From positions 1 through 17,177 of the forward strand of contig CAYPNM010000056.1 in assembly GCA_964412105.1 (NCBI GenBank): 17,177 nt of DNA, given 5' to 3'. Below, one piece after another: positions 6,826 through 14,464 of this stretch. The stretch's first letter is position 1, and each line of letters starts with the position of its first letter. The DNA is from JAKAGZ01 sp964412105. Its GTDB lineage: Bacteria; Bacteroidota; Ignavibacteria; Ignavibacteriales; Ignavibacteriaceae. The notes beneath the pieces were generated by a model that saw nothing but the letters and a program-made list of their open reading frames with translations, did no database searches and was not told where the DNA came from. The position numbers were made by a program, and so were the translations under genes.

Positions 6826-7866
6826 ATGCAAATAAAAGAATACGTTTCTAAATACGACCCTCACAATCAGTTTGATGTTCTGAAGGATACTTACAAGCAG
6901 ATAGAGTTTGCGTGGCAAAATAAAATAGATCTATCTGCTCTTAAAGGTAAATCATTTTCGACAATAATTATCTCCGGGCTTGGCGGATCGGCTATTAGCG
7001 GGGATTTGTTACAAAACTTCCTGGGAACCGAATTAAAGCTGCCGTATATCGTTAATAGAAACTACTCATTGCCTGATTTTGCCAATGAAAACACTCTGCT
7101 AATTGTATCCTCATATTCAGGGAATACAGAGGAGACTGTTGAGGTGTTTAATGCCGGGATTAAGAAAGGTTGTAAAATGCTTGCTATTACAACCGGAGGC
7201 ATCATTGGTAAATTAGCAATGGGAAAAAACGTTCCTATAGTAAAATTGAAAGAAGGATTCCAGCCGCGTTACGCTCTTGGAGTTAGTTTCTTTTCGCTTT
7301 TAAAAGTATTTCAGGAACTTGATTTAATCTCTGACCATGGTGCTTTAGTTAATAAGATAATCTCACTCTGGAAAACGAAAGGTGAAGAATTCAGTAAAGA
7401 TGATAATATTGCCTACAAAATTGCTACTGAAATTATTGGATTTATTCCTGTCATTTATTCAGCTACCGATATGACTTCAGCAGTCGGTTATCGGTTAAAA
7501 AGTCAGTTGAATGAAAATTCAAAACTTCAAGCTTTCCATAGTTTAATACCTGAGTCTAATCATAACGAAATAATTGGCTGGGAAACTTTTTTGGAAAAGC
7601 AATTTAATGCTAAAGTTATAAATATTTTGGATAGCAACTATCATCCTCAGATAAAAAAGAGGTTTAATATTACCACGGAGCTAATTAAGAAAAGCAAAGC
7701 TGAGGCGATAAATATTGAAAGCAATGAAAGTGACTTTAAAGTCAGGTTGATGGATATGATTTATTTGTGTGATTGGATATCATATTATGTCGGAATTTTA
7801 AGAGGTATGGATCCTTCCGAAATTGAAAATATAGATTTTCTCAAAAAGCACATTACTGCGTCATAA
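6826..7866 (+). CDS. Bifunctional phosphoglucose/phosphomannose isomerase
   Basis: A SIS-domain isomerase that interconverts fructose-6-phosphate with glucose-6-phosphate and mannose-6-phosphate. Its 346 residues fit the small archaeal/bacterial PGI/PMI family first described in Pyrobaculum and differ from classical PGI. The first SIS domain has GLGGSAISGD (51-60) and the phosphate-binding SSYSGNTEE (95-103). A conserved PRYALG follows (147-152). The catalytic candidates are E230 (LNENSK) and H246 (SNHNEIIGW), matching the Glu/His pair of the Pyrobaculum enzyme. It is the last gene of the operon, 6 bases after enzyme I. The reading-frame end at 7866 is followed by a 198-base spacer. Its role may be to balance hexose phosphates for glycolysis and nucleotide-sugar synthesis. 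Confidence 0.93.
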   Translation: MQIKEYVSKYDPHNQFDVLKDTYKQIEFAWQNKIDLSALKGKSFSTIIISGLGGSAISGDLLQNFLGTELKLPYIVNRNYSLPDFANENTLLIVSSYSGNTEETVEVFNAGIKKGCKMLAITTGGIIGKLAMGKNVPIVKLKEGFQPRYALGVSFFSLLKVFQELDLISDHGALVNKIISLWKTKGEEFSKDDNIAYKIATEIIGFIPVIYSATDMTSAVGYRLKSQLNENSKLQAFHSLIPESNHNEIIGWETFLEKQFNAKVINILDSNYHPQIKKRFNITTELIKKSKAEAINIESNESDFKVRLMDMIYLCDWISYYVGILRGMDPSEIENIDFLKKHITAS

Positions 7867-7903
7867 GCAGCCAGATTCTTTCCCGGTATAATGAATAGTT
7901 TTA

Positions 7904-7963
7904 TTAATGAATTAAAAGTAAAATTAGATTTCTATTACTTAATTTAGTCGGATAATTCATTAA
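7904..7963. repeat. Nested inverted repeat in the spacer before prmC
   Basis: The outer arms TTAATGAATTA (7904-7914) and TAATTCATTAA (7953-7963) are exact 11-base reverse complements. Inside them is a second imperfect stem: AAGTAA (7916-7921) with TTACTT (7935-7940), and TAG (7925-7927) with CTA (7932-7934) around an ATTT loop, with AAT bulged. There is no T-run, so this is not a standard terminator. It could be a cruciform, an mRNA-end structure or a protein-binding site. All arms are AT-rich, so some of this may be chance. Confidence 0.5.
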
Positions 7964-7982
7964 ATCCTTCCGAAAAATTTGT

Positions 7983-7990
7983 TATCTTTA
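7983..7990 (+). promoter_or_regulatory. Possible Bacteroidota-type -7 element for the prmC-comEC operon
   Basis: TATCTTTA differs from the TAnnTTTG consensus at the last base only. It lies 74 bases before the prmC start, just after the nested inverted repeat. No TTG -33 element is seen 19-21 bases upstream, so the call is tentative. Confidence 0.32.
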
Positions 7991-8064
7991 CGGATAGAAA
8001 TAATTGTTTGGGGATAATTATTCATTTCTAATATTAAATATCCAAAGAGATAAAATAAGGTTTT

Positions 8065-8919
8065 ATGCTTACTGTTTTAGAAGCGATAAAATTGAGTACT
8101 GATTACCTTTCAAAGAAAAATATTGAACATCCCAGGATTAATGCTGAGAATTTACTTTCACACGTTCTAAAGTGTAAAAGACTTGACCTCTACCTTGCTT
8201 TTGACAGGCCTCTAAAGGAAGATGAAATAGATGACTATCGTGAACTAATACGACGTAGAGGTACTGCTGAACCGCTTCAATACATTATAGGAAACATCGA
8301 ATTTTATGGTATGACTTTTAAGGTTAATCCCTCAGTTTTGATTCCTCGTCCCGAAACTGAACTTCTAATAGAGAAGGTTCTCGGGTTTTTTGACAAAAAT
8401 GAAGCTTTAAAAATACTGGATATTGGAACAGGTAGCGGCAATATTGCAATTTCATTATCCAAACATCTACCAAATGCTCAATTAACGGCGATCGACATTA
8501 GTGAGGATGCTATCAATATCGCCAAAGAGAATTCGGAAATAAATAGTATAAATGGACAGGTAAAATTTCATAGATTGGATTTTATGAACGATACTCTGCA
8601 AGAAAATAATAACTTCGATTTAATTGTTTCAAATCCTCCTTATGTTTCCCTGAAAGACTATAAAGAATTAAGTCCCGAATTACTGAATTATGAACCAAAA
8701 ATTGCTTTAACAGATGATAATGACGGACTAAATTTATACAGGGAAATATCAAAAAAAGCAAAAACCTTGCTTAAAACCGGGGGGAAAATATTTTATGAGG
8801 TTGGATTAGGTCAGTCTGAAGAAGTCAAAAACTTGCTTAAGGAAAATAATTTTAATGAAATAGAAGTATTTAAAGACTATTCAAATATCGATAGAGTTGT
8901 AAAGGGAGTTTTATCTTGA
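8065..8919 (+). CDS. prmC: Peptide chain release factor N5-glutamine methyltransferase
   Basis: Methylates the glutamine of the GGQ motif in release factors RF1 and RF2, using S-adenosylmethionine, to speed translation termination. The 284 residues match the family. The N-terminal helical domain (about 1-75) ends in RGTAEPLQYIIG (65-76). IPRPETE (93-99) is the PrmC-specific motif. The Rossmann domain has the SAM motif ILDIGTGSGNIAI (117-129) and the catalytic NPPYVS (190-195) that binds the Gln side chain. A TAAGG ribosome site ends 4 bases before the ATG. It is the first gene of a four-gene operon, and its stop overlaps the TTG start of dtd. Other amino-methyltransferases share NPPY, but the IPRPETE motif makes PrmC clear. 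Confidence 0.96.
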   Translation: MLTVLEAIKLSTDYLSKKNIEHPRINAENLLSHVLKCKRLDLYLAFDRPLKEDEIDDYRELIRRRGTAEPLQYIIGNIEFYGMTFKVNPSVLIPRPETELLIEKVLGFFDKNEALKILDIGTGSGNIAISLSKHLPNAQLTAIDISEDAINIAKENSEINSINGQVKFHRLDFMNDTLQENNNFDLIVSNPPYVSLKDYKELSPELLNYEPKIALTDDNDGLNLYREISKKAKTLLKTGGKIFYEVGLGQSEEVKNLLKENNFNEIEVFKDYSNIDRVVKGVLS

Positions 8920-9365
8920 GGGCACTAGTTCAAAGAGTATCCGAAGGCGACGTGTTCATCGAAAATGAAAATTATTCCGCAAAAATCGAAAAAGGTATGG
9001 TGCTTTTACTCGGAATTAAAACCGGCGATACCATTGACGATGTAAATTATGTAGCGGATAAATGTTGTAATCTTAGAATTTTCGAAGATGAAAACGATAA
9101 AATGAACCTATCGATTAGGGACATCAAAGGAGAAATATTAATTATTTCACAATTTACATTGTACGGTGATACAGCTAGAGGAAATAGACCGGGATTTACA
9201 GATGCCGCTAAACCAGATGAAGCTATACCTCTTTATGAAAAATTTATAAAAAGGTTAAAGGAAAACATTGGGGAAAACAAGGTCAAGACCGGGTTATTTG
9301 GAGCAATGATGAAGGTGAGAATAATTAATGAAGGCCCGGTTACTTTAATGGTTGAATCAAAATAA
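8916..9365 (+). CDS. dtd: D-aminoacyl-tRNA deacylase
   Basis: Hydrolyses D-amino acids (and Gly mischarged on tRNA-Ala) from tRNA, a cytosolic proofreading step in translation. The protein has 149 residues, the usual size. It opens with the family start MRALVQRVSEG and has SQFTLYGD (78-85) and NEGPVTLM (138-145), the two motifs whose cross-subunit SQ and Gly-Pro elements form the active site, with GNRPGFT (89-95) between. The start is TTG, overlapping the prmC stop in TTGA. No ATG lies nearby, and the family start falls exactly here, so the TTG is well supported. The next gene begins 11 bases after its stop. Confidence 0.96.
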   Translation: MRALVQRVSEGDVFIENENYSAKIEKGMVLLLGIKTGDTIDDVNYVADKCCNLRIFEDENDKMNLSIRDIKGEILIISQFTLYGDTARGNRPGFTDAAKPDEAIPLYEKFIKRLKENIGENKVKTGLFGAMMKVRIINEGPVTLMVESK

Positions 9366-9376
9366 TTAGAAATGAT

Positions 9377-10282
9377 TTGAATCCTGTATTAATGATATTT
9401 ATCGATGGTGTGGGAATCGGTAAAGAAGATTACCAGTTCAATCCTTTTTTTAAGTATGGATTTAAGACGTTTACTGAAATATTTGGGGAAATTCCTTCAT
9501 TAAATAAACAATATTTGAGATCAAACCAATCATTTTTGTTCCCTACTGATGCACGATTGGGTGTTGAAGGTTTTCCGCAGAGTGGAACTGGTCAAACTTC
9601 TATTTTTTGCGGAATGAACGCAGCAAAATTTATCGGGAAGCATTTTGGACCTTTTCCTTATTCAACTTTGATACCTATAATTGAAAAAGAAAATATTCTT
9701 GGTACCTTTCTTAAAAGAAAGCAAAAAGTCAGTTTTGTTAATGCTTACCCAAAACAGTTTTTTGATTATGTAAAATCAGGAAGAGGGAGACTTTCAGTAA
9801 CTACTTTAAGCTGTAAATTAAGCGGTATAAGATTAAACACATCGACGGACCTGAAGAGAGGAAAAGCTCTAACCGCTGAGATTACAAATGAACGATGGAT
9901 TAATAAGCTTAATTATAATTTACCGATGATCAGTCCAAAAATGGCAGCCAGAAGATTATTAAGAGTAGCAAATAATAATAAGTTTACACTTTATGAATTC
10001 TATCTCACAGACCACCTTGGTCACGGGCGGGATACAAGTGAATTTGAAAATGTGATTTATACTCTTGATCAATTTTTGCTTTCGGTCATAATGGAAATGG
10101 ATAAGAAAAATATGACTCTAATAATTTGTTCTGATCACGGAAACTTTGAAGATATATCGATTAAAACGCACACCTTGAATCCGGCATTGACTATCACATG
10201 TGGCAGGCATGCAGAAAAATTATCTGAAAAAATTAAAGACCTGACTCTAATCAAACCAGCAATATTAGAAATTTGTAAATGA
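9377..10282 (+). CDS. Compact metalloenzyme of the alkaline phosphatase superfamily (iPGM/phosphopentomutase-like)
   Basis: A 301-residue cytosolic-looking protein of unknown substrate. It keeps all the metal and nucleophile positions expected from cofactor-independent phosphoglycerate mutase: D10 (FIDGVG), S69 or T71 (PQSGTGQTS) as nucleophile, D212 and H216 (TDHLGHG), D253 and H254 (SDHGNFED), and H265 (THTLNPA). That pattern predicts two divalent metal ions. The region between nucleophile and D212 is about 140 residues, much shorter than the phosphotransferase insert of true iPGM (whole protein about 510 residues). Plain phosphoglycerate mutase activity is therefore uncertain, and phosphatase, mutase or phosphonate hydrolase roles remain open. 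The start is TTG at 9377, or an internal ATG at 9392 (residue 6). It sits between dtd and comEC, overlapping comEC by 4 bases. Confidence 0.8.
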   Translation: MNPVLMIFIDGVGIGKEDYQFNPFFKYGFKTFTEIFGEIPSLNKQYLRSNQSFLFPTDARLGVEGFPQSGTGQTSIFCGMNAAKFIGKHFGPFPYSTLIPIIEKENILGTFLKRKQKVSFVNAYPKQFFDYVKSGRGRLSVTTLSCKLSGIRLNTSTDLKRGKALTAEITNERWINKLNYNLPMISPKMAARRLLRVANNNKFTLYEFYLTDHLGHGRDTSEFENVIYTLDQFLLSVIMEMDKKNMTLIICSDHGNFEDISIKTHTLNPALTITCGRHAEKLSEKIKDLTLIKPAILEICK

Positions 10283-12666
10283 AGGATTTCCCTGCAATAA
10301 AATTATCAGTTCTTTTTGCTGTTGGTATTTTATTAAGCAGGTTATTTCTGGTTAGTATATTAGTTTTTATTGTCTTGATCATACTTTCTATTCTTGCCTT
10401 TCTGTTTTATAGTAAATATCCTAAAGAAACCCTTCACTTATTTACAAATATACTGATATATGTTTGTGTCATATTTTTAGGAAATCTTGTATCACAATTC
10501 AATCAACCTCATTATTATTTGCTTCCTGAAAGTATTTATCGGGTAAATGAAGTAAAAGTAATTGGGAAAGTCAGTAATATCGAGCTTCCACGAAACGATG
10601 AAATAGTCTTTAATATTGAAGCGCAAAATACTGGCATTTCAGATTCCTTAATAAATGATCGTTTGAATTTTATTTGCAGAATAAAGGACAATAAAAAGCA
10701 ATTGGATTCCCTATATAATAGAATTGCGATTGGCAATATTATTCATTTTAAGGGTGACTTCTATAAAGGGAACGAAGAAAGAAATCCGGGAGAATTTGAT
10801 TATAATAAATATTTAAGATTCAGGGGCATATCAGGATTGCTTACCGCTTATAATATTTCATCCTTAAAAATTATTAAGGCAAACAAAAATAACTTATCGA
10901 ACTTTGTGTTTATTGCGAGAAGGTATATTGATAGGCAAATCGGGAAATTGTATAATATGCAATCTGCTGCTTTATTAAGAGGGTTACTGCTTGCGGACAG
11001 AAGCCAGATTTCATATGATACGAAAACTGAATTTATTAACTCGGGCATTATTCACATTTTAGCAGTTTCAGGTCTTCATGTAGGATTTATTATACTGATA
11101 TTCCTATTCATTTTTGGAAGATTTAATATTTACCTTCGTTCAATTCTAACAATTGTAGGGTTGATAATTTATCTGATTTTAATTGGTCCGCCGGCATCTG
11201 CATTTCGTGCCGGAGTAATGGTAATATTATTGATTGTTGCTTTAATAACAAATCGTTCAACAAATTTACTTAATTCAATCGCAATTGCTGGTTTTATAAT
11301 TCTTTTAATTCATCCCGAAGAATTATTCAACGCCGGCTTTCAACTATCATTTTCTGCTGTAATATCCATCGCGATAATTTATCCTCCAATAAGCAAATGG
11401 ATAAATAGTTATGATATAAAATATAATAGCTTAAAAAATATTCTGTTGTTTATCGCAGTCTCCCTTGCTGTTCAGATTGGAACAATACCATTCACAATCT
11501 ATTACTTCGGGAAAGTATCGTTGGTTGCTTTGTTCACAAATATGATTATAATACCTCTGGTAGGAGTTGTAATAGCAATTGGAATTATGTCCATAGTATT
11601 TGGATTAATGAGTGCGGCTATTGCCAGCTATTTCAGCATAGTAAATCATCTTATTATCAATTTTATCTATTATTTAATTCATTTAATCGGAAGCAGCGAT
11701 CATTCTTTTTTAAGAATTAATGGATTTTCAGTTTATGACATTGTCTTGTTCTATTTGTTTTTGTCAATTGCGTTTGTATTTTACAGGAAATTTACTGGCA
11801 ATATAGCAAAATCAATTTTATTAATGCTCTGCGTTCTCAATATCTTATTGCTTTCGCGTTTCGATAATGTAGAATTAATGCCGGATAACAGATTAAGCGT
11901 AATGATGGTAGATGTTGGTCAGGGTGATTCATTTCTTTTGAAATTTCCAAATGGTGAAACTGCACTTATAGATGCCGGTACGGCGTCCTTTAGCTATGAT
12001 AGCGGTGAAAGAGTAATTCTTCCTTTGATGAATTATTTAGGAATCAAAAAAATAGACTACGGCTTTGTTTCACATTTAGATCTGGATCATTATGGTGGAA
12101 TTATCTCTTTAATTCATAATGACAAAATATCAAGAATTTATAAGCCTGCTACCGATACTTCGGAAATTAAGGAGGTTAGGTTTGAAAAATTTGTGGCTGG
12201 AAATAAATTACCTGAAGATTATTACAGAAGGGGAATTATAAAAATTGGCAATGCCCGGATTTATGTATTAAATATATCTGATTATAATCTTTCAGATTCA
12301 AATAATAGGAGTGGATTATTGAAAGTTGTTTATGGAAACTCCGCATTTCTTTTTACCGGTGATCTTTATAAGAGGGGAGAGGAATATTATTCGAAAATGT
12401 ACGGGGGCTTTTTGGATTCGGATGTATTAAAGGTCGGACATCACGGAAGCAAAACAAGCTCAAGCGAGGCATTTCTTAAAATGGTTACCCCTGAAGTAAG
12501 TCTCATTTCAGACAGGAGACAAAACAAATTTCATCATCCTGCTCGGCAAACATTGGATAAATTAAGAGCCATCAATTCTAAGGTTTACAGAACCGACATT
12601 TCAGGGGCTGTTTTACTTCAGACAGATGGAAGAACTATCGAAAATATTAACTGGAGACAAATGTAA
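10279..12666 (+). CDS. comEC: DNA internalisation competence protein ComEC/Rec2
   Basis: A 795-residue inner-membrane channel and nuclease protein for taking up single-stranded DNA. Residues 1-70 hold N-terminal membrane helices, followed by the OB-like DUF4131 region (about 85-200) ending in NPGEFDYNKYLRFRGI. The Competence domain (about 225-505) has the signature SGIIHILAVSGLHVG and many membrane segments. A C-terminal metallo-beta-lactamase domain (about 538-795) carries VDVGQGDS (544-551), D565, the metal motif SHLDLDHYGG (598-607, H599/D601/D603/H604), TGD (693-695) and GHHGSK (720-725). All three parts are intact, so the gene looks functional. It overlaps the metalloenzyme gene by 4 bases (ATGA). 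No pilus or ComEA gene is visible here, and uptake in this organism is not shown. Confidence 0.95.
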   Translation: MKDFPAIKLSVLFAVGILLSRLFLVSILVFIVLIILSILAFLFYSKYPKETLHLFTNILIYVCVIFLGNLVSQFNQPHYYLLPESIYRVNEVKVIGKVSNIELPRNDEIVFNIEAQNTGISDSLINDRLNFICRIKDNKKQLDSLYNRIAIGNIIHFKGDFYKGNEERNPGEFDYNKYLRFRGISGLLTAYNISSLKIIKANKNNLSNFVFIARRYIDRQIGKLYNMQSAALLRGLLLADRSQISYDTKTEFINSGIIHILAVSGLHVGFIILIFLFIFGRFNIYLRSILTIVGLIIYLILIGPPASAFRAGVMVILLIVALITNRSTNLLNSIAIAGFIILLIHPEELFNAGFQLSFSAVISIAIIYPPISKWINSYDIKYNSLKNILLFIAVSLAVQIGTIPFTIYYFGKVSLVALFTNMIIIPLVGVVIAIGIMSIVFGLMSAAIASYFSIVNHLIINFIYYLIHLIGSSDHSFLRINGFSVYDIVLFYLFLSIAFVFYRKFTGNIAKSILLMLCVLNILLLSRFDNVELMPDNRLSVMMVDVGQGDSFLLKFPNGETALIDAGTASFSYDSGERVILPLMNYLGIKKIDYGFVSHLDLDHYGGIISLIHNDKISRIYKPATDTSEIKEVRFEKFVAGNKLPEDYYRRGIIKIGNARIYVLNISDYNLSDSNNRSGLLKVVYGNSAFLFTGDLYKRGEEYYSKMYGGFLDSDVLKVGHHGSKTSSSEAFLKMVTPEVSLISDRRQNKFHHPARQTLDKLRAINSKVYRTDISGAVLLQTDGRTIENINWRQM

Positions 12667-12736
12667 TTTTTGCATTTAATCCATCTTATTTATATTGAGT
12701 TTACTCTAATCTATAATTTTTAAATAATCACTCATT

Positions 12737-13876
12737 ATGAAATCAGTAAAAAAAATTATTGGAATACTCGGAGGGGGGCAGCTTGCCAGAATGTCTGCAT
12801 ACCAGGCTTATAAACTTGGATTTGAAATTGCCATCCTTGAAAAATCAAAAAACTCTCCTGCAGGAATGATGACAAAACACGAATTTGTAGGGTGGATCGA
12901 TGATAAAAAAATACTAAGTGAATTTTCCAAAGCAAGTGATATTGTAACACTTGAAAATGAATTTGTTGACTATCATAAACTTGAATTTATTGAGGGCCTG
13001 GGAAAAAAAGTAATTCCTTCTCCCAAAACTATTTCTTTGATTCAGGACAAATATATTCAAAAAAAGACCTTAAAGGATAAAAATATTCCTGTTGCAGCTT
13101 TTTTAAAAGTGAATGAAAAGACCAATTACCAGGAAATTGCCAGTACTCTTGGTAAGAAGTTTATTCTCAAATCCCGGAAAATGGGCTACGATGGATATGG
13201 TAATTATAGTGTCAATACAGAAAAAGATTTTTCTGATGGACTAAAAATGCTTACGAATCGACATAGTGAGCTGATGGCTGAAAAATTTATCGATTTTGAT
13301 ATCGAATTGGCTATTATGGTTGTTAGATCAAGGAAAGAAATAAAAACCTATCCCGTGGTTCAGACTATTCAGAAGGATCATATCTGTCATACAGTTATAG
13401 CACCGGCACAGATTAAGCCTGCCATTATGAAGAAAGCTGCGGAAATAGCAGTTGAATCAGTAAGAGCCATACAAGGTTATGGAATTTTTGGGATTGAAAT
13501 GTTTTTAGTAAATGGTAAAGAAATACTTGTTAATGAAATGGCGCCACGACCTCACAATTCAGGCCATTATACAATAGAGGCATGCGTTACCTCTCAGTTT
13601 GAAAATCATATTCGATCTGTTTTAAATCTTCCTTTAGGTTCAACTAAAATGGTGAAACCTTATGCGGTTATGATAAATCTTTTAGGCAAAAGGGTGGGAC
13701 AGGGTATTGTTGAAGATTATAATGAAGCTTTAAATAATGATAATATACACTTGCACATTTACGGTAAAGAAAAATCAAGGTTAGGCAGAAAAATGGGACA
13801 TATAACCGTTATTGGAGATAATCTTGATAAGATTCTGAATCTTGCAAGGAAAGTTGAAAGAAATACGATTATTTAA
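12737..13876 (+). CDS. purK: N5-carboxyaminoimidazole ribonucleotide synthase
   Basis: ATP-grasp ligase of purine synthesis that carboxylates AIR with bicarbonate and ATP to give N5-CAIR. The 379 residues are the family size. GGGQLARM (12-19) is the N-terminal signature. The ATP-binding KSRKMGYDGYGN (145-156) follows, and E254 with NEMAPRPHNSGH (266-277) forms the Mg/ATP and substrate site. The end motif YGKEKSRLGRKMGH (342-355) binds substrate phosphate. Its product is used by PurE, encoded next, 93 bases downstream. The 70-base gap after comEC contains TTTTTG and a TATATTGA element 18 bases apart, a weak promoter candidate. No Shine-Dalgarno precedes the ATG. Confidence 0.96.
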   Translation: MKSVKKIIGILGGGQLARMSAYQAYKLGFEIAILEKSKNSPAGMMTKHEFVGWIDDKKILSEFSKASDIVTLENEFVDYHKLEFIEGLGKKVIPSPKTISLIQDKYIQKKTLKDKNIPVAAFLKVNEKTNYQEIASTLGKKFILKSRKMGYDGYGNYSVNTEKDFSDGLKMLTNRHSELMAEKFIDFDIELAIMVVRSRKEIKTYPVVQTIQKDHICHTVIAPAQIKPAIMKKAAEIAVESVRAIQGYGIFGIEMFLVNGKEILVNEMAPRPHNSGHYTIEACVTSQFENHIRSVLNLPLGSTKMVKPYAVMINLLGKRVGQGIVEDYNEALNNDNIHLHIYGKEKSRLGRKMGHITVIGDNLDKILNLARKVERNTII

Positions 13877-13933
13877 TTATGATTTGTAAATTTAATTATA
13901 TTTCATAGGAAATTAACAGCAAAGTGTTCATAG

Positions 13934-13949
13934 GTAACTCAAAAGTTAC
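13934..13949 (+). repeat. Small inverted repeat between purK and purE
   Basis: GTAACT (13934-13939) and AGTTAC (13944-13949) form a perfect 6-bp stem with a CAAA loop, placed just before the purE ribosome site AGAAGGA (13954-13960). It may modulate purE translation or be a protein site. With 6 base pairs it could also be chance. Confidence 0.35.
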
Positions 13950-13969
13950 ACAAAGAAGGAATTTCTAAG

Positions 13970-14464
13970 ATGAAGACTAAACCAGTAGTTGGCGTAATTA
14001 TGGGAAGTGATTCGGATCTTCCCGTAATGAATGAAGCAGTGAAAATTTTGAAGGAATTCAATGTTCCACACGAAGTTAAAATAGTATCTGCTCATCGTAC
14101 CCCTAAATTTATGGCTGAATATGGAAGCAGTGCCCACGAAAAAGGATTAAAAATTATAATCGCTGGTGCAGGAGGTGCAGCCCATCTCCCTGGCATGACA
14201 GCTTCGCATTCACCTCTACCAGTAATAGGTGTTCCGGTGAAATCAAAATCACTTGATGGACTTGATTCGCTTCTATCTATTGTACAAATGCCGGGCGGAG
14301 TGCCCGTTGCTACAGTTGGAATAAACCAGGCAAAAAATGCTGGCATATTGGCTGTTGAAATTTTGGCAACACAGGATTCAGCATTGCAGAAAAAGCTCAT
14401 CGACTACAAAAGGAAATTAGAAGAGGAATCGATGAATAAAAATAAAAAGATAAAACACGTTTAA
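13970..14464 (+). CDS. purE: N5-carboxyaminoimidazole ribonucleotide mutase (class I)
   Basis: Moves the carboxyl group of N5-CAIR to give CAIR, the step after PurK. The protein has 164 residues. Class I signatures are GSDSDLPVM (12-20), SAHRTPKFM (40-48) with catalytic His42, and GAGGAAHLPGM (66-76) with His72. DGLDSLLSIVQMPGGVPVATV (96-116 region) is the class I dimer/octamer strand. Because purK is present, the mutase (not carboxylase) role is the natural reading. A good AGAAGGA ribosome site precedes the ATG by 9 bases. About ten Lys-rich residues at the C-terminus are extra. The stop overlaps the convergent cation transporter gene by 4 bases. Confidence 0.96.
   Translation: MKTKPVVGVIMGSDSDLPVMNEAVKILKEFNVPHEVKIVSAHRTPKFMAEYGSSAHEKGLKIIIAGAGGAAHLPGMTASHSPLPVIGVPVKSKSLDGLDSLLSIVQMPGGVPVATVGINQAKNAGILAVEILATQDSALQKKLIDYKRKLEEESMNKNKKIKHV

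Noticed and set aside
12695..12717. TATAAT box with TTGAGT upstream before purK
   Set aside because: The spacing between the two hexamers is only 11 bases, too short for a standard sigma-70 promoter.
14092..14400. Minus-strand open frame of 102 codons inside purE
   Set aside because: purE carries all class I motifs on the plus strand; this frame resembles no family and is a shadow.
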